Assembly (NCBI GenBank): GCA_031257955.1
Contig: JAIRNQ010000204.1
Coordinates: 1-12,566 of the forward strand
From: Deltaproteobacteria bacterium
GTDB taxonomy: Bacteria; Desulfobacterota; Desulfarculia; Adiutricales; Adiutricaceae
Length of the DNA: 12,566 nucleotides
Direction: 5' to 3'
Shown: positions 1 to 5,788 of the stretch, one piece after another
Layout: each line of letters opens with the position of its first letter
How positions within the stretch are numbered: the stretch's first letter is position 1
The notes under the pieces: generated by a model
What the model saw: the letters and a program-made list of their open reading frames with translations, nothing else
Databases searched by the model: none
Told to the model about the DNA's origin: nothing
Position numbers and translations under genes: made by a program

Positions 1-59
1 GGCCCCGGGATTGGGCCCAGGCACCCAAGGCCCCGGGATTAGACCCCGGGATTGGGCCC
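1..59. repeat. Short direct repeats at left edge (CCCCGGGATT, three copies)
   Basis: CCCCGGGATT occurs at 3-12, 31-40 and 44-53. The longer string CCCCGGGATTGGGCCC is present at 3-18 and again at 44-59, a spacing of 41 bp. The stretch from 1 to about 163 shows no convincing gene end: the two forward frames examined that stay open read as Gly/Pro-rich low-complexity sequence. The repeat may continue to the left of the window. Confidence 0.6.
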
Positions 60-98
60 GCCGGCCCTGGGGTTCCGGCTTCCGGATGCTGACCACGC

Positions 99-125
99 TT
101 GGCATGCCATTTGCTTTCATATCGT
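99..125 (+). promoter_or_regulatory. Weak candidate promoter upstream of the pilin genes
   Basis: TTGGCA (99-104, five of six matches to the -35 consensus) is followed after a short 15-bp spacer by TATCGT (120-125, four of six to the -10 consensus). The -35 element overlaps a perfect 10-bp palindrome, TGGCATGCCA (100-109). This is the only promoter-like pair I found ahead of pilW, and the short spacer makes it doubtful. Confidence 0.22.
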
Positions 126-220
126 AGGCTAGCCTTGGACCCAGGGGTCCGCGGGGGCCAGGTTTGGACCGACGGCAGAAAAGTCGCCCCCCGGCCATTA
201 ACTTTTTCGGGAACTTAACC

Positions 221-1297
221 ATGATCGCCTTTAAATTAAAGCCAGAAGCCAACGATAAGGCCAATAAAAGAGGCATGAGCCTGATAGAGCTGATAACGGT
301 TATCTTTATCGGCTCCCTCTTACTGTCGATGACGTTTCTCGTCTACACAAACTCCAGTAGGTCCATGCTCAGGCAAGACGTGATCCTGGAGCAGCTCCTA
401 AACCTTAGGGCCGGCCTGGCCGGCATCTCCAGGGACATACGTGGCGTCGGGAACGGATATGCCATGTTGGGTCTGGGCCAGTCCCAGCCGATTTTGATGT
501 ACACCAAAGACGCCGCCGGCGACGCCGTCAGCTGGTACCAGTACCCGGTGGTCGACGGAGTGACTCCGCCTTACGGGGTGGCCCCGATCTACGCCGTAGA
601 CGGCGACCAGAATCCGGATTCCATATTCGTGGCCTCCCTTTCCCCGGATTTTACCGCCCCCTTGGGCCGGCTCTCCCAGCCGCTGGAATCCAGCAGCCTT
701 TCCATAAAGCTCTCCAACCAGCTGGAAATGCCCCTCGGCGTTGATCCCAAAGAGATCATTAAACGTCACGATTATCTGGCCGTGGTTCCGGCGACCGGTC
801 CGCCCATTTTGATCGAGGTGGACACCGACTCCACGAACCTAGAAGAGATAGCCATTAAACGCATGCCCGCCGGGCCCTTCCCGGAAGCGGTCGATTACGC
901 CGTCGGATCGACCGTCTATAACGTTAAAAACGTGGTCTTCCATAGCTATAAGATAGGTACCCAGGGCACCACGAACGAGACTTTCTTGATGCTGGACACC
1001 CTCGATTCCGAAAATGACATCATGGCCGAGGGCATCGAAGATTTGCAGGCAGCTTACTGCTTCGGCGACGACGATCCCTCGAACCTTTCCAACTACGTTC
1101 AGGATTTCAGCGGCCTAAATACCACCGATAACCCCATTAAGACCATACGGTTGGTCCTGGTCTCCCGAACCAGCCGGCCCGATCCCTACGGTAAGACCTT
1201 TAACCGCATCCCGGCCCTGAACCATACCTCTTTGGGTCCGCCGGATTCCTATCCCCGGCGTTTTTTGGAGACTTCGGTCCAGCTGAGAAACTTCTAA
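221..1297 (+). CDS. pilW: Type IV pilus minor pilin / prepilin-type protein, PilW-like
   Basis: Minor pilin of the type IV pilus, predicted to be inserted in the inner membrane, processed by prepilin peptidase (PilD) and placed at the pilus tip or in its priming complex. With the ATG at 221 the leader is 18 residues, rich in Lys and ending KRG; cleavage before MSLIELITV puts Glu at +5, the class III prepilin signature. A hydrophobic helix of about 20 residues follows, then about 300 residues of periplasmic domain. The C-terminus (RRFLETSVQLRNF) has the Arg-rich ending with a late LRN typical of PilW/GspJ-like proteins. An in-frame TTG at 164 would give a 37-residue leader; I prefer 221 because it is an ATG and gives a normal leader, but the ribosome-binding site is weak for both. 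It is first of four collinear pilin genes. GspJ-like pseudopilin of a type II secretion system is the main alternative, but the PilV/PilX neighbours favour a pilus. Confidence 0.82.
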   Translation: MIAFKLKPEANDKANKRGMSLIELITVIFIGSLLLSMTFLVYTNSSRSMLRQDVILEQLLNLRAGLAGISRDIRGVGNGYAMLGLGQSQPILMYTKDAAGDAVSWYQYPVVDGVTPPYGVAPIYAVDGDQNPDSIFVASLSPDFTAPLGRLSQPLESSSLSIKLSNQLEMPLGVDPKEIIKRHDYLAVVPATGPPILIEVDTDSTNLEEIAIKRMPAGPFPEAVDYAVGSTVYNVKNVVFHSYKIGTQGTTNETFLMLDTLDSENDIMAEGIEDLQAAYCFGDDDPSNLSNYVQDFSGLNTTDNPIKTIRLVLVSRTSRPDPYGKTFNRIPALNHTSLGPPDSYPRRFLETSVQLRNF

Positions 1298-1300
1298 CCC

Positions 1301-1345
1301 TATCCCCCTGGCAAAACGGCCAGGGGATAGACAAAGTCCTTTTTT
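1301..1345 (+). terminator. Terminator-like hairpin just after pilW
   Basis: TATCCCCCTGGC (1301-1312) pairs with GCCAGGGGATA (1319-1329) with one bulged C. A spacer containing GACAAAGTCC and a run of six T (about 1340-1345) follow. The T run is about ten bases after the stem, further than in a textbook intrinsic terminator. It could reduce read-through from pilW into the next pilin gene. Confidence 0.45.
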
Positions 1346-1407
1346 GGTTGGCCTTTTTCGCCTTTGACAAAACGGCCAGGGGATAGACAAAGTCCTTTTT
1401 TGGTTGG
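1312..1407. repeat. 40-bp perfect direct repeat, period 56 bp
   Basis: Positions 1312-1351 and 1368-1407 are identical over 40 bp, starting CAAAACGGCCAGGGG and ending CCTTTTTTGGTTGG. The 16 bp between them is unrelated. Only the first copy has the matching left hairpin arm (1301-1311) directly before it; the second copy repeats the right arm and T run without its own left arm. The rest of the gap to 1518 contains an inverted repeat (1456-1484). Confidence 0.9.
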
Positions 1408-1455
1408 TCTTTTAGATACCGCTTTTTTGGTTTATCCCGTTTGGTTCGGCCAACC

Positions 1456-1484
1456 TTCCGGCTTTTGGAAATAACCCGCCGGAA
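1456..1484. repeat. Inverted repeat upstream of the fimT-like gene
   Basis: TTCCGGC (1456-1462) is the reverse complement of GCCGGAA (1478-1484), with a 15-base loop. An outer pair TTCGG (1445-1449) / CCGAA (1485-1489) could extend it past an internal bulge. It lies about 35 bp before the next start codon. No T run follows, so a leader structure or protein site is as likely as termination. Confidence 0.4.
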
Positions 1485-1518
1485 CCGAATCGATTTTTAG
1501 GTAGTAGATGGTGCAAAC

Positions 1519-2181
1519 ATGCGCTTAATGCAATCGCCTATCCGGCGCGAAGCCGGATTCAGCACAGTGGAGCTGATTGTCGTAATAGCCATCATTGGCA
1601 TACTAATGGCCATCGCCCTACCAACCTATATAAGTCTCGTTCCCCGCGGAGAGACCAAGAGCGACGCCCAGTCCACCAAACAGTTATTTCAGAAGGCCCG
1701 TCTCTACGCCTCGGCCATCCAGAGGCCGGTAAGGGTTTTGTTGGATTGCACCGAGCCCACCCGCCAAGCCGGTGCCCGTCCCTGCCGCCTGGAGGCCCAG
1801 GTGCCGACCTTTAACGCCAACGGGACTATCAAAAGCTGGAACCTCCTTCCGGGCGGTCGAGTCTACCTTCACAAAGGCACGGAAATAACCTACGAAAGCC
1901 AGTCGAACGTCAAAAAGGCCCGCTTCGACCCTTATGCCCCTCTATTTGAGAACTTTTTCCCGATGGCGGGCGGAACGGCCAGATCTTACGGCGTCTACGG
2001 CAAGGACGGCTTTAACGACGACAGCTTCGTCGTGGTCTTCACCCCCAGCGGGGAGGCCATTAGCTATTGTCCTTTGATAGTGCGTTTTAAGCATAAAAGC
2101 ACTGGCCCGAAATATAACTGGCTCCTGACTTTGGTTAACAGTACCGGCCATATCAGATTGGTGGAAGCCCCGGTTACCTAA
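1519..2181 (+). CDS. fimT: Prepilin-type pseudopilin, FimT/FimU/GspH-like
   Basis: Minor pilin of the FimT/FimU (GspH) type. The leader is 13 residues (ending REAG); processing would give a mature N-terminus FSTVELIVVIAIIGILMAIA, with Phe at +1, Glu18 at +5 and a strongly hydrophobic helix to about residue 35. The rest (about 40-220) is a soluble domain; Cys residues around 78 and 90 could form a disulphide. The ending STGHIRLVEAP resembles the glycine-then-basic final strand (tGRvri) common in FimT/FimU. The ATG at 1519 gives the normal leader length; the ribosome-binding site (TTAGGTAG) is modest. It sits between pilW and pilV, consistent with a fimU/pilV/pilW/pilX-type minor pilin cluster, although the gene order differs from the Pseudomonas set. 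At 220 residues it is at the long end for the family. GspH of a type II system is the alternative. Confidence 0.8.
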   Translation: MRLMQSPIRREAGFSTVELIVVIAIIGILMAIALPTYISLVPRGETKSDAQSTKQLFQKARLYASAIQRPVRVLLDCTEPTRQAGARPCRLEAQVPTFNANGTIKSWNLLPGGRVYLHKGTEITYESQSNVKKARFDPYAPLFENFFPMAGGTARSYGVYGKDGFNDDSFVVVFTPSGEAISYCPLIVRFKHKSTGPKYNWLLTLVNSTGHIRLVEAPVT

Positions 2182-2203
2182 AAAACGCTGACCTTAGCTT
2201 TTC

Positions 2204-2228
2204 CCCGGTCGCCCCTAAGGCGGCCGGG
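2204..2228 (+). terminator. GC-rich hairpin after the fimT-like gene, no T run
   Basis: CCCGGTCGCC (2204-2213) pairs with GGCGGCCGGG (2219-2228), a 10-bp stem with one G-U wobble and loop CCTAA. The following bases are CTCCCCTTCTGCC, so a U-tract is lacking. It may be a weak terminator or an mRNA-stabilising 3' structure. Confidence 0.4.
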
Positions 2229-2316
2229 CTCCCCTTCTGCCTAAAATGAACGGGGAAGTTCGAATTTAACCGCGGGCGGCCCGGCCCCTTTTGTACCCGT
2301 CCCACAGGGGTTAGTT

Positions 2317-2745
2317 TTGGTGGCATCGATGAAACGACCAAATTACGACTCGTCCACTAGGGAAGCCAAATCCGGCTTCACCTTAATCGAGGTCCTGATC
2401 TCGTTGGTGGTCATACTCTTTAGTTTTATGGCCGCGTTGACGGTTTTGACCAGTTCCCATCGCTCGGGCATTATGGCCGAGAACCAGACCCTGGCCGTTT
2501 TTCTGGCCGAGTCCAAGCTGGAGGAACTCAGACACTTGACCCCGCCGGGTTTGGCCAGCGGGACCACGGTTAATGAGTACTTTGATCGCCATGGCGGCGT
2601 GGCCACGGTAGGGGATCATTTTTTTACCCGTCGGGTCACCCTTAAACGGGAGACCCCCTCCCAGTTCACCCATGAGGTAACCGTCGAGGTCCTCTGGAAG
2701 GGCGGCCAGCCAGTCTCCTATACCAGTGTCATACCGGCCACCTGA
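2317..2745 (+). CDS. pilV: Type IV pilus minor pilin, PilV-like
   Basis: Minor pilin of the PilV family. The leader ends REAKSG; cleavage gives FTLIEVLISLVVILFSFMAA, with Glu25 at +5 and a hydrophobic helix to about residue 45. Downstream, the motif AVFLAESKLEELRHL (about residues 63-77) matches the 'A..LAqekmEeLR' helix typical of PilV, and the late WKGGQPVSYTSVI fits the family's final strand. At 142 residues it has usual PilV size. Three starts are possible: TTG 2317, GTG 2320 and ATG 2329. An AGGGG at 2306-2310 lies 6 bp from TTG, 9 bp from GTG and 18 bp from ATG, so a non-ATG start is favoured. The leader would be 16 to 20 residues either way, so the mature protein is unaffected. GspI-like pseudopilin is the alternative name. 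Confidence 0.8.
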   Translation: MVASMKRPNYDSSTREAKSGFTLIEVLISLVVILFSFMAALTVLTSSHRSGIMAENQTLAVFLAESKLEELRHLTPPGLASGTTVNEYFDRHGGVATVGDHFFTRRVTLKRETPSQFTHEVTVEVLWKGGQPVSYTSVIPAT

Positions 2746-2749
2746 GCCC

Positions 2750-2838
2750 GGCCGGCGCCCCGGCCGACCCCTTTGGCCGGCACCTCTGGCCGACCCCTTT
2801 GGCCGGCGCCCCGGCCGACCCCTCTGGCCGACCCCTTT
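2750..2838. repeat. GC-rich minisatellite, 25-26 bp unit, about 3.5 copies
   Basis: Units lie at 2750-2774 (25 bp), 2775-2800 (26 bp) and 2801-2825 (25 bp), followed by a half unit at 2826-2838. Each unit starts GGCCGG and ends CGACCCCTTT or CGACCCCTCT. The array begins five bases after the pilV stop codon and fills about half of the pilV-pilX gap. On the opposite strand it translates as a Gly/Arg/Pro repeat, which I treat as an artefact. Confidence 0.85.
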
Positions 2839-2924
2839 GGCCAAGGCCCCTAGCCACTTAGCCCGGCGCCGGGACAAGCACGGTCGATTCGCCTTTTTTT
2901 AAACACGGCCTCGGAGGCCCCGAA

Positions 2925-3671
2925 ATGAAAGCCATAAATATTACCGAAACCGCCCCCGCCCGGCTAATGGGCAGTCCCTCGTGGGCCCCACCAAAGGGTT
3001 CGCGTCCGGGTGTGGGACCTGGCTCGCGCCAAGGCATGATATTGGTGACCACGCTCATCATTATGCTCATCGTTACCATAATGGGGGCCGGACTTTTGTT
3101 TACCAGCCAGGTCGAGCTGACCACGACCAGCACCTATAGGCAAAACTTGGTGGCTTACAATAACGCCGACGCCTTGGCCAGGCTGGCCATCCGGGTGGCC
3201 GACGTCATAGTTTATGGGACGGCCGAAGACGTTAAGGAACACTTGGAGTACAATACCAACAGCGAATTTATAATCGAGCTTAACGACGACGCCTTAAATA
3301 CTCTAAACGCCGACAACTCCTCCAGCCGCCTTTCGGTAAAGGATCGTTATTTGCGCCTGGGTTCGGGCTCGGCCGGGGCCGACGTGGTGGTAAAAGACAA
3401 ACAGGGTCGAGTGCTGGGGACGATAATGATCTCCCATGACATGGACCGGGGTTCTTCCGGCGTCTCCGGCGGTGGGGGCGGTTCCTTGGGCATCTCCGAC
3501 AGCGCCTCCTCGGGCACCAGCAGCAGCATTAGCTACCAAAACTACGTAATTACCGTCAGCGGGCGGGATCCGGTCTACCAGGCCACGTCCTTTTTCGACG
3601 ATGACGAAAACCGCCTCAGCGGACCCCAGACCTTTATTACCATCCTTTACTCGGTCGTAAGCGCCATGTGA
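2925..3671 (+). CDS. pilX: Type IV pilus minor pilin, PilX-like
   Basis: PilX-type minor pilin. A strong ribosome-binding site GGAGG (2913-2917, 7-bp spacer) fixes the ATG at 2925. This gives an unusually long 37-residue leader rich in Gly, Pro and Arg, ending GPGSRQG; the mature protein would begin MILVTTLIIMLIVTIMGAG, matching the PilX N-terminal motif (Q/R-G-hydrophobic run). As is common in PilX, position +5 is Thr42, not Glu. The hydrophobic segment covers about residues 38-60, followed by a helix (YNNADALARLAIRVADV) like the aromatic/Asn/Ala-rich helix of PilX. Residues about 179-203 are a Gly/Ser-rich stretch with five Gly in a row, probably a flexible loop. It is last of the four pilin genes; no pilY1 or pilE follows in this window. 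GspK is unlikely given the size and the PilX-like N-terminus. Confidence 0.78.
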   Translation: MKAINITETAPARLMGSPSWAPPKGSRPGVGPGSRQGMILVTTLIIMLIVTIMGAGLLFTSQVELTTTSTYRQNLVAYNNADALARLAIRVADVIVYGTAEDVKEHLEYNTNSEFIIELNDDALNTLNADNSSSRLSVKDRYLRLGSGSAGADVVVKDKQGRVLGTIMISHDMDRGSSGVSGGGGGSLGISDSASSGTSSSISYQNYVITVSGRDPVYQATSFFDDDENRLSGPQTFITILYSVVSAM

Positions 3672-3696
3672 CCGCCACCCGCCCGGTGGTGGCCTA

Positions 3697-3715
3697 GCCG
3701 GCCATTTGGGCCGGC
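3697..3715 (+). terminator. Small hairpin after pilX
   Basis: GCCGGCC (3697-3703) pairs with GGCCGGC (3709-3715), loop ATTTG. It lies about 25 bp after the pilX stop codon. No T run follows (the next bases are CTAAAAGG), so termination strength is doubtful. It is the first of several stem-loops in the 370-bp gap before the nitrilase-like gene. Confidence 0.4.
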
Positions 3716-3762
3716 CTAAAAGGCCAACCCAAAAGGGTGTATACTTAGGCCACAAACACTTT

Positions 3763-3817
3763 CGCCCCAAATCCCGCGATCGCCGCGGGCTTTGGGGCGT
3801 TGGCCTTTGGCGGCCAA
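3763..3817. repeat. Strong stem-loop pair in the pilX-nitrilase gap
   Basis: CGCCCCAAA (3763-3771) pairs perfectly with TTTGGGGCG (3791-3799). Inside it CCCGCG (3773-3778) pairs with CGCGGG (3784-3789), with a single T-C mismatch between the helices and a 5-base loop ATCGC. Directly adjacent is TTGGCC (3800-3805) / GGCCAA (3812-3817). The outer stem has 15 paired positions, the strongest structure I see in the window. A TATACT hexamer (3740-3745) lies just upstream. It may be a terminator for the pilin genes, a leader structure, or a small RNA. Confidence 0.7.
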
Positions 3818-3841
3818 GGGCTTACTGGCCAGGGCCGGTTG

Positions 3842-3850
3842 TGCTATAAT
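3842..3850 (+). promoter_or_regulatory. Extended -10 promoter (TGCTATAAT) upstream of the nitrilase gene
   Basis: TGCTATAAT at 3842-3850 is a perfect consensus -10 (TATAAT, 3845-3850) with the extended TGn motif. The -35 region at 17-bp spacing (TTACTG, 3822-3827) is poor, which an extended -10 can tolerate. Transcription would start near 3857, leaving an untranslated leader of about 185 bases. A second extended -10-like site, TGGTATAAC, lies at 3911-3919 and would shorten the leader to about 115 bases. Confidence 0.5.
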
Positions 3851-4041
3851 GTAGCCGATACGCAAAGCCATTTGGCCTTTGGGCCACGACCTTACCCGGC
3901 CCGAATATCTTGGTATAACCCTTTGGCTTTGGCGATTGGTTTCGGGGTTTTCGGGGCCGGATCTTTTGGCGGCGCCTTACCGTGGGCGTCCCCCTGTGGT
4001 TCACGGCGCGAGGTTAGTTTCGGGGGGTTTGGCTGGCGGCT

Positions 4042-5580
4042 ATGGGCGATAAATTCCTAAAAGTTGCCACCGTCCATATGGACGTTGAATATGGCAACCC
4101 CAAGAGGAATCTGGATCTCTTGATCTGGCTCTGCCGGAGCGCGGCCGCCCTGGGAGCGAAGCTCATTTGCGCCCCCGAGATGTGCCTGACCGGCTACGTC
4201 TACCATAGCCCCGGGGCCATAATGCCCATGGCCGAAAGCGCCAAGGGCCCGGCCATCGAAGCCTTGACCCAAGTGGCCGTGGAGTGCCAAGCCTTTTTGG
4301 TCCTGGGCTTGGCCGAAAAAGACGACAAAACCGGCATCCTCTACAATTCCGCCTTCGCCCTCTCACCCAGCGGCCAGATCGTCTGCCATTACCGCAAAAT
4401 TAACGCCGAGTCCCGCTGGGCCTCCCCCGGGCCCCCGGCCCAGGACAACGTATTTTTGACCCCCTGGGGGGCCATGGGTATATTGATCTGCTCCGATTCC
4501 TACCACGCCCTCCTGCCCAGGGTCACCGCCTTAAAGGGGGCCTCGTTACTATTGCTCCCGACTAACTGGCCGATTTCCGAAAGCGGCTTCCCGCTTTCGC
4601 TTTTCCGTTTAAGGGCGGAGGAGAACGGCCTGTGGATCTTGGCGGCCAACCGGGGGGGGCAGGAGGAGGAGATTGATTTTTCCAAGGCCAGGAGCTTTCT
4701 GGTAGATCCCCTGGGCCATCTTTCCCGGGGCACTTCCAGCGGGGTGGATCACCGGGTTCGGGCCTATGAGCTGCCGCTAAACTCCGACGGGGTAATTGAG
4801 GATCGCCGGGTGGACGCGCTGGCCAACCGCCAGCCGGAACAATATCACCGCCTTTACGGGGATTTTTCCCGGATCAAAAACTTTACCGGCTACTTGGGCC
4901 TTCCCAAGCCCGGCTATCTTGACGTCCACGCCCTGGCCCCCGGTCGGGTCCACCCCTTGGATTTTTTGGAAAAGGTCCTGGACATATTTAGTCCCGGGAG
5001 CTTGGTCCTTATGCCCCAGCACGATTACGGCGAGGAGCAGTTGCGGCAAATCAACCGTCTGGCCAAAAAAGCCCAGATAGGGATATTTACCGCCAAAACC
5101 GCCCAGACCGGTTCCCACGTCGCCCAGACCCGCTTCGTCGCGGCCAGGCAATACGGGGTCCGGGTTAAATCCAATATCTCCCAGTGGCCGGTTTACGACT
5201 CCGGTACGGCCCGCTTGATGCTGGCCGAGCTGGAATCCCTGCGCCATCCGGAACTGGCCCTGGCCGCCGCCAAGGACGGGGTGGATCTGATCCTCTGCCC
5301 CTCGGCCGTGGATTTTTCCAAAGACGAAGCCCTAATGCTGACCCTTAGACCCATCGAGCAAGTGGCCATTGCCGCCGCCTCGCCCAATCTGGCCCTCATT
5401 AGCCTCATTCCCCAAGGCCACGGCGCCGGCCGGGGCACTACCGCCCTCTCTGGCCAAGTGGCCACCTATACGGTTGACACCAGACTCACCCGCCAAAAGA
5501 CCTTTCAGGACCGGGTAGATTTCGAGACCGTCTTCAGCGAGCCCATACTGGGCACCCCGTGGCTCCGCCTCCACCCATGA
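4042..5580 (+). CDS. Carbon-nitrogen hydrolase (nitrilase superfamily), tandem with a degenerate second domain
   Basis: Cytoplasmic nitrilase-superfamily enzyme; such proteins hydrolyse amide or nitrile C-N bonds through a Glu-Lys-Cys triad. The N-terminal domain (about 5-250) has all three: Glu46 in APEMCLTGY, Lys119 in HYRKIN and Cys150 in ILICSD, followed by the usual strand and helix (GASLLLLPTNWP, then RLRAEENGLWILAANRGG). Single-domain relatives are about 260-300 residues. The extra half (about 265-512) looks like a second nitrilase fold: LVLMPQ at 321-326 sits where LVVFPE is expected, LESLRHPELALAAAKDGVDLIL at about 397-418 (quoted in part from the family position CYDLRFPE) and RPIEQVAIAAASPN at 436-449. 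There the catalytic Glu appears replaced by Gln326 and the Cys by Leu397. Substrate is unknown. ATG 4042 matches the normal N-terminus; the ribosome-binding site is weak. The neighbours give no clear functional link. The first domain is near certain; the second is inference from motif spacing. Confidence 0.85.
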   Translation: MGDKFLKVATVHMDVEYGNPKRNLDLLIWLCRSAAALGAKLICAPEMCLTGYVYHSPGAIMPMAESAKGPAIEALTQVAVECQAFLVLGLAEKDDKTGILYNSAFALSPSGQIVCHYRKINAESRWASPGPPAQDNVFLTPWGAMGILICSDSYHALLPRVTALKGASLLLLPTNWPISESGFPLSLFRLRAEENGLWILAANRGGQEEEIDFSKARSFLVDPLGHLSRGTSSGVDHRVRAYELPLNSDGVIEDRRVDALANRQPEQYHRLYGDFSRIKNFTGYLGLPKPGYLDVHALAPGRVHPLDFLEKVLDIFSPGSLVLMPQHDYGEEQLRQINRLAKKAQIGIFTAKTAQTGSHVAQTRFVAARQYGVRVKSNISQWPVYDSGTARLMLAELESLRHPELALAAAKDGVDLILCPSAVDFSKDEALMLTLRPIEQVAIAAASPNLALISLIPQGHGAGRGTTALSGQVATYTVDTRLTRQKTFQDRVDFETVFSEPILGTPWLRLHP

Positions 5581-5590
5581 AGGGTGAAGG

Positions 5591-5783
5591 CCCAGACCCG
5601 CCAAGCCCTGAGCTGACCAGACCAAGCTCAGAGCGACCAAGCCCTGACCAGACCAAGCCCAGAGCGACCAAGTCCTGACCAGACCAGACCAAGCCCAGAC
5701 CCGCCAAGCCCTGAGCTGACCAGACCAAGCCCAGACCCGCCAAGTCCTGACCAGACCAGACCAAGCCCAGGCCCGGCAAGTCC
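5591..5783. repeat. Minisatellite, 36-bp unit, about 5.5 copies
   Basis: Units begin at 5591 (36 bp), 5627 (31 bp), 5658 (36 bp), 5694 (36 bp) and 5730 (36 bp), with a partial unit at 5766-5783. Each starts CCCAGA or a close variant and ends GACCAGACCAAG. The 31-bp unit has lost one GACCA-type pentamer. Two unit types differ in the middle (CCCTGAGCTGACCAG versus TCCTGACCAGACCAG), and the units at 5591 and 5694 are identical. The array fills the space between the stop codons of the convergent nitrilase and cobI genes. Confidence 0.93.
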
Positions 5784-5788
5784 GTCGC

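Noticed and set aside
2383..2877. 164-residue - strand frame with Gly-Arg-Pro repeats
   Set aside because: It crosses the pilV gene antisense and the 25-bp minisatellite; the repeats explain the open frame.
3800..4060. 86-residue + strand frame ahead of the nitrilase gene
   Set aside because: Begins within the stem-loop region, has no ribosome-binding site, Gly/Trp-rich odd composition, and overlaps the nitrilase start in another frame.
5534..5779. 81-residue - strand reading frame with 12-residue repeats (LGLVWSG units)
   Set aside because: It is the translation of the 36-bp minisatellite plus the end of the nitrilase gene on the opposite strand; no ribosome-binding site, and periodicity comes from the DNA repeat.
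5591..5783. CRISPR array
   Set aside because: Repeats are directly adjacent with no unique spacers, and no cas genes are present.
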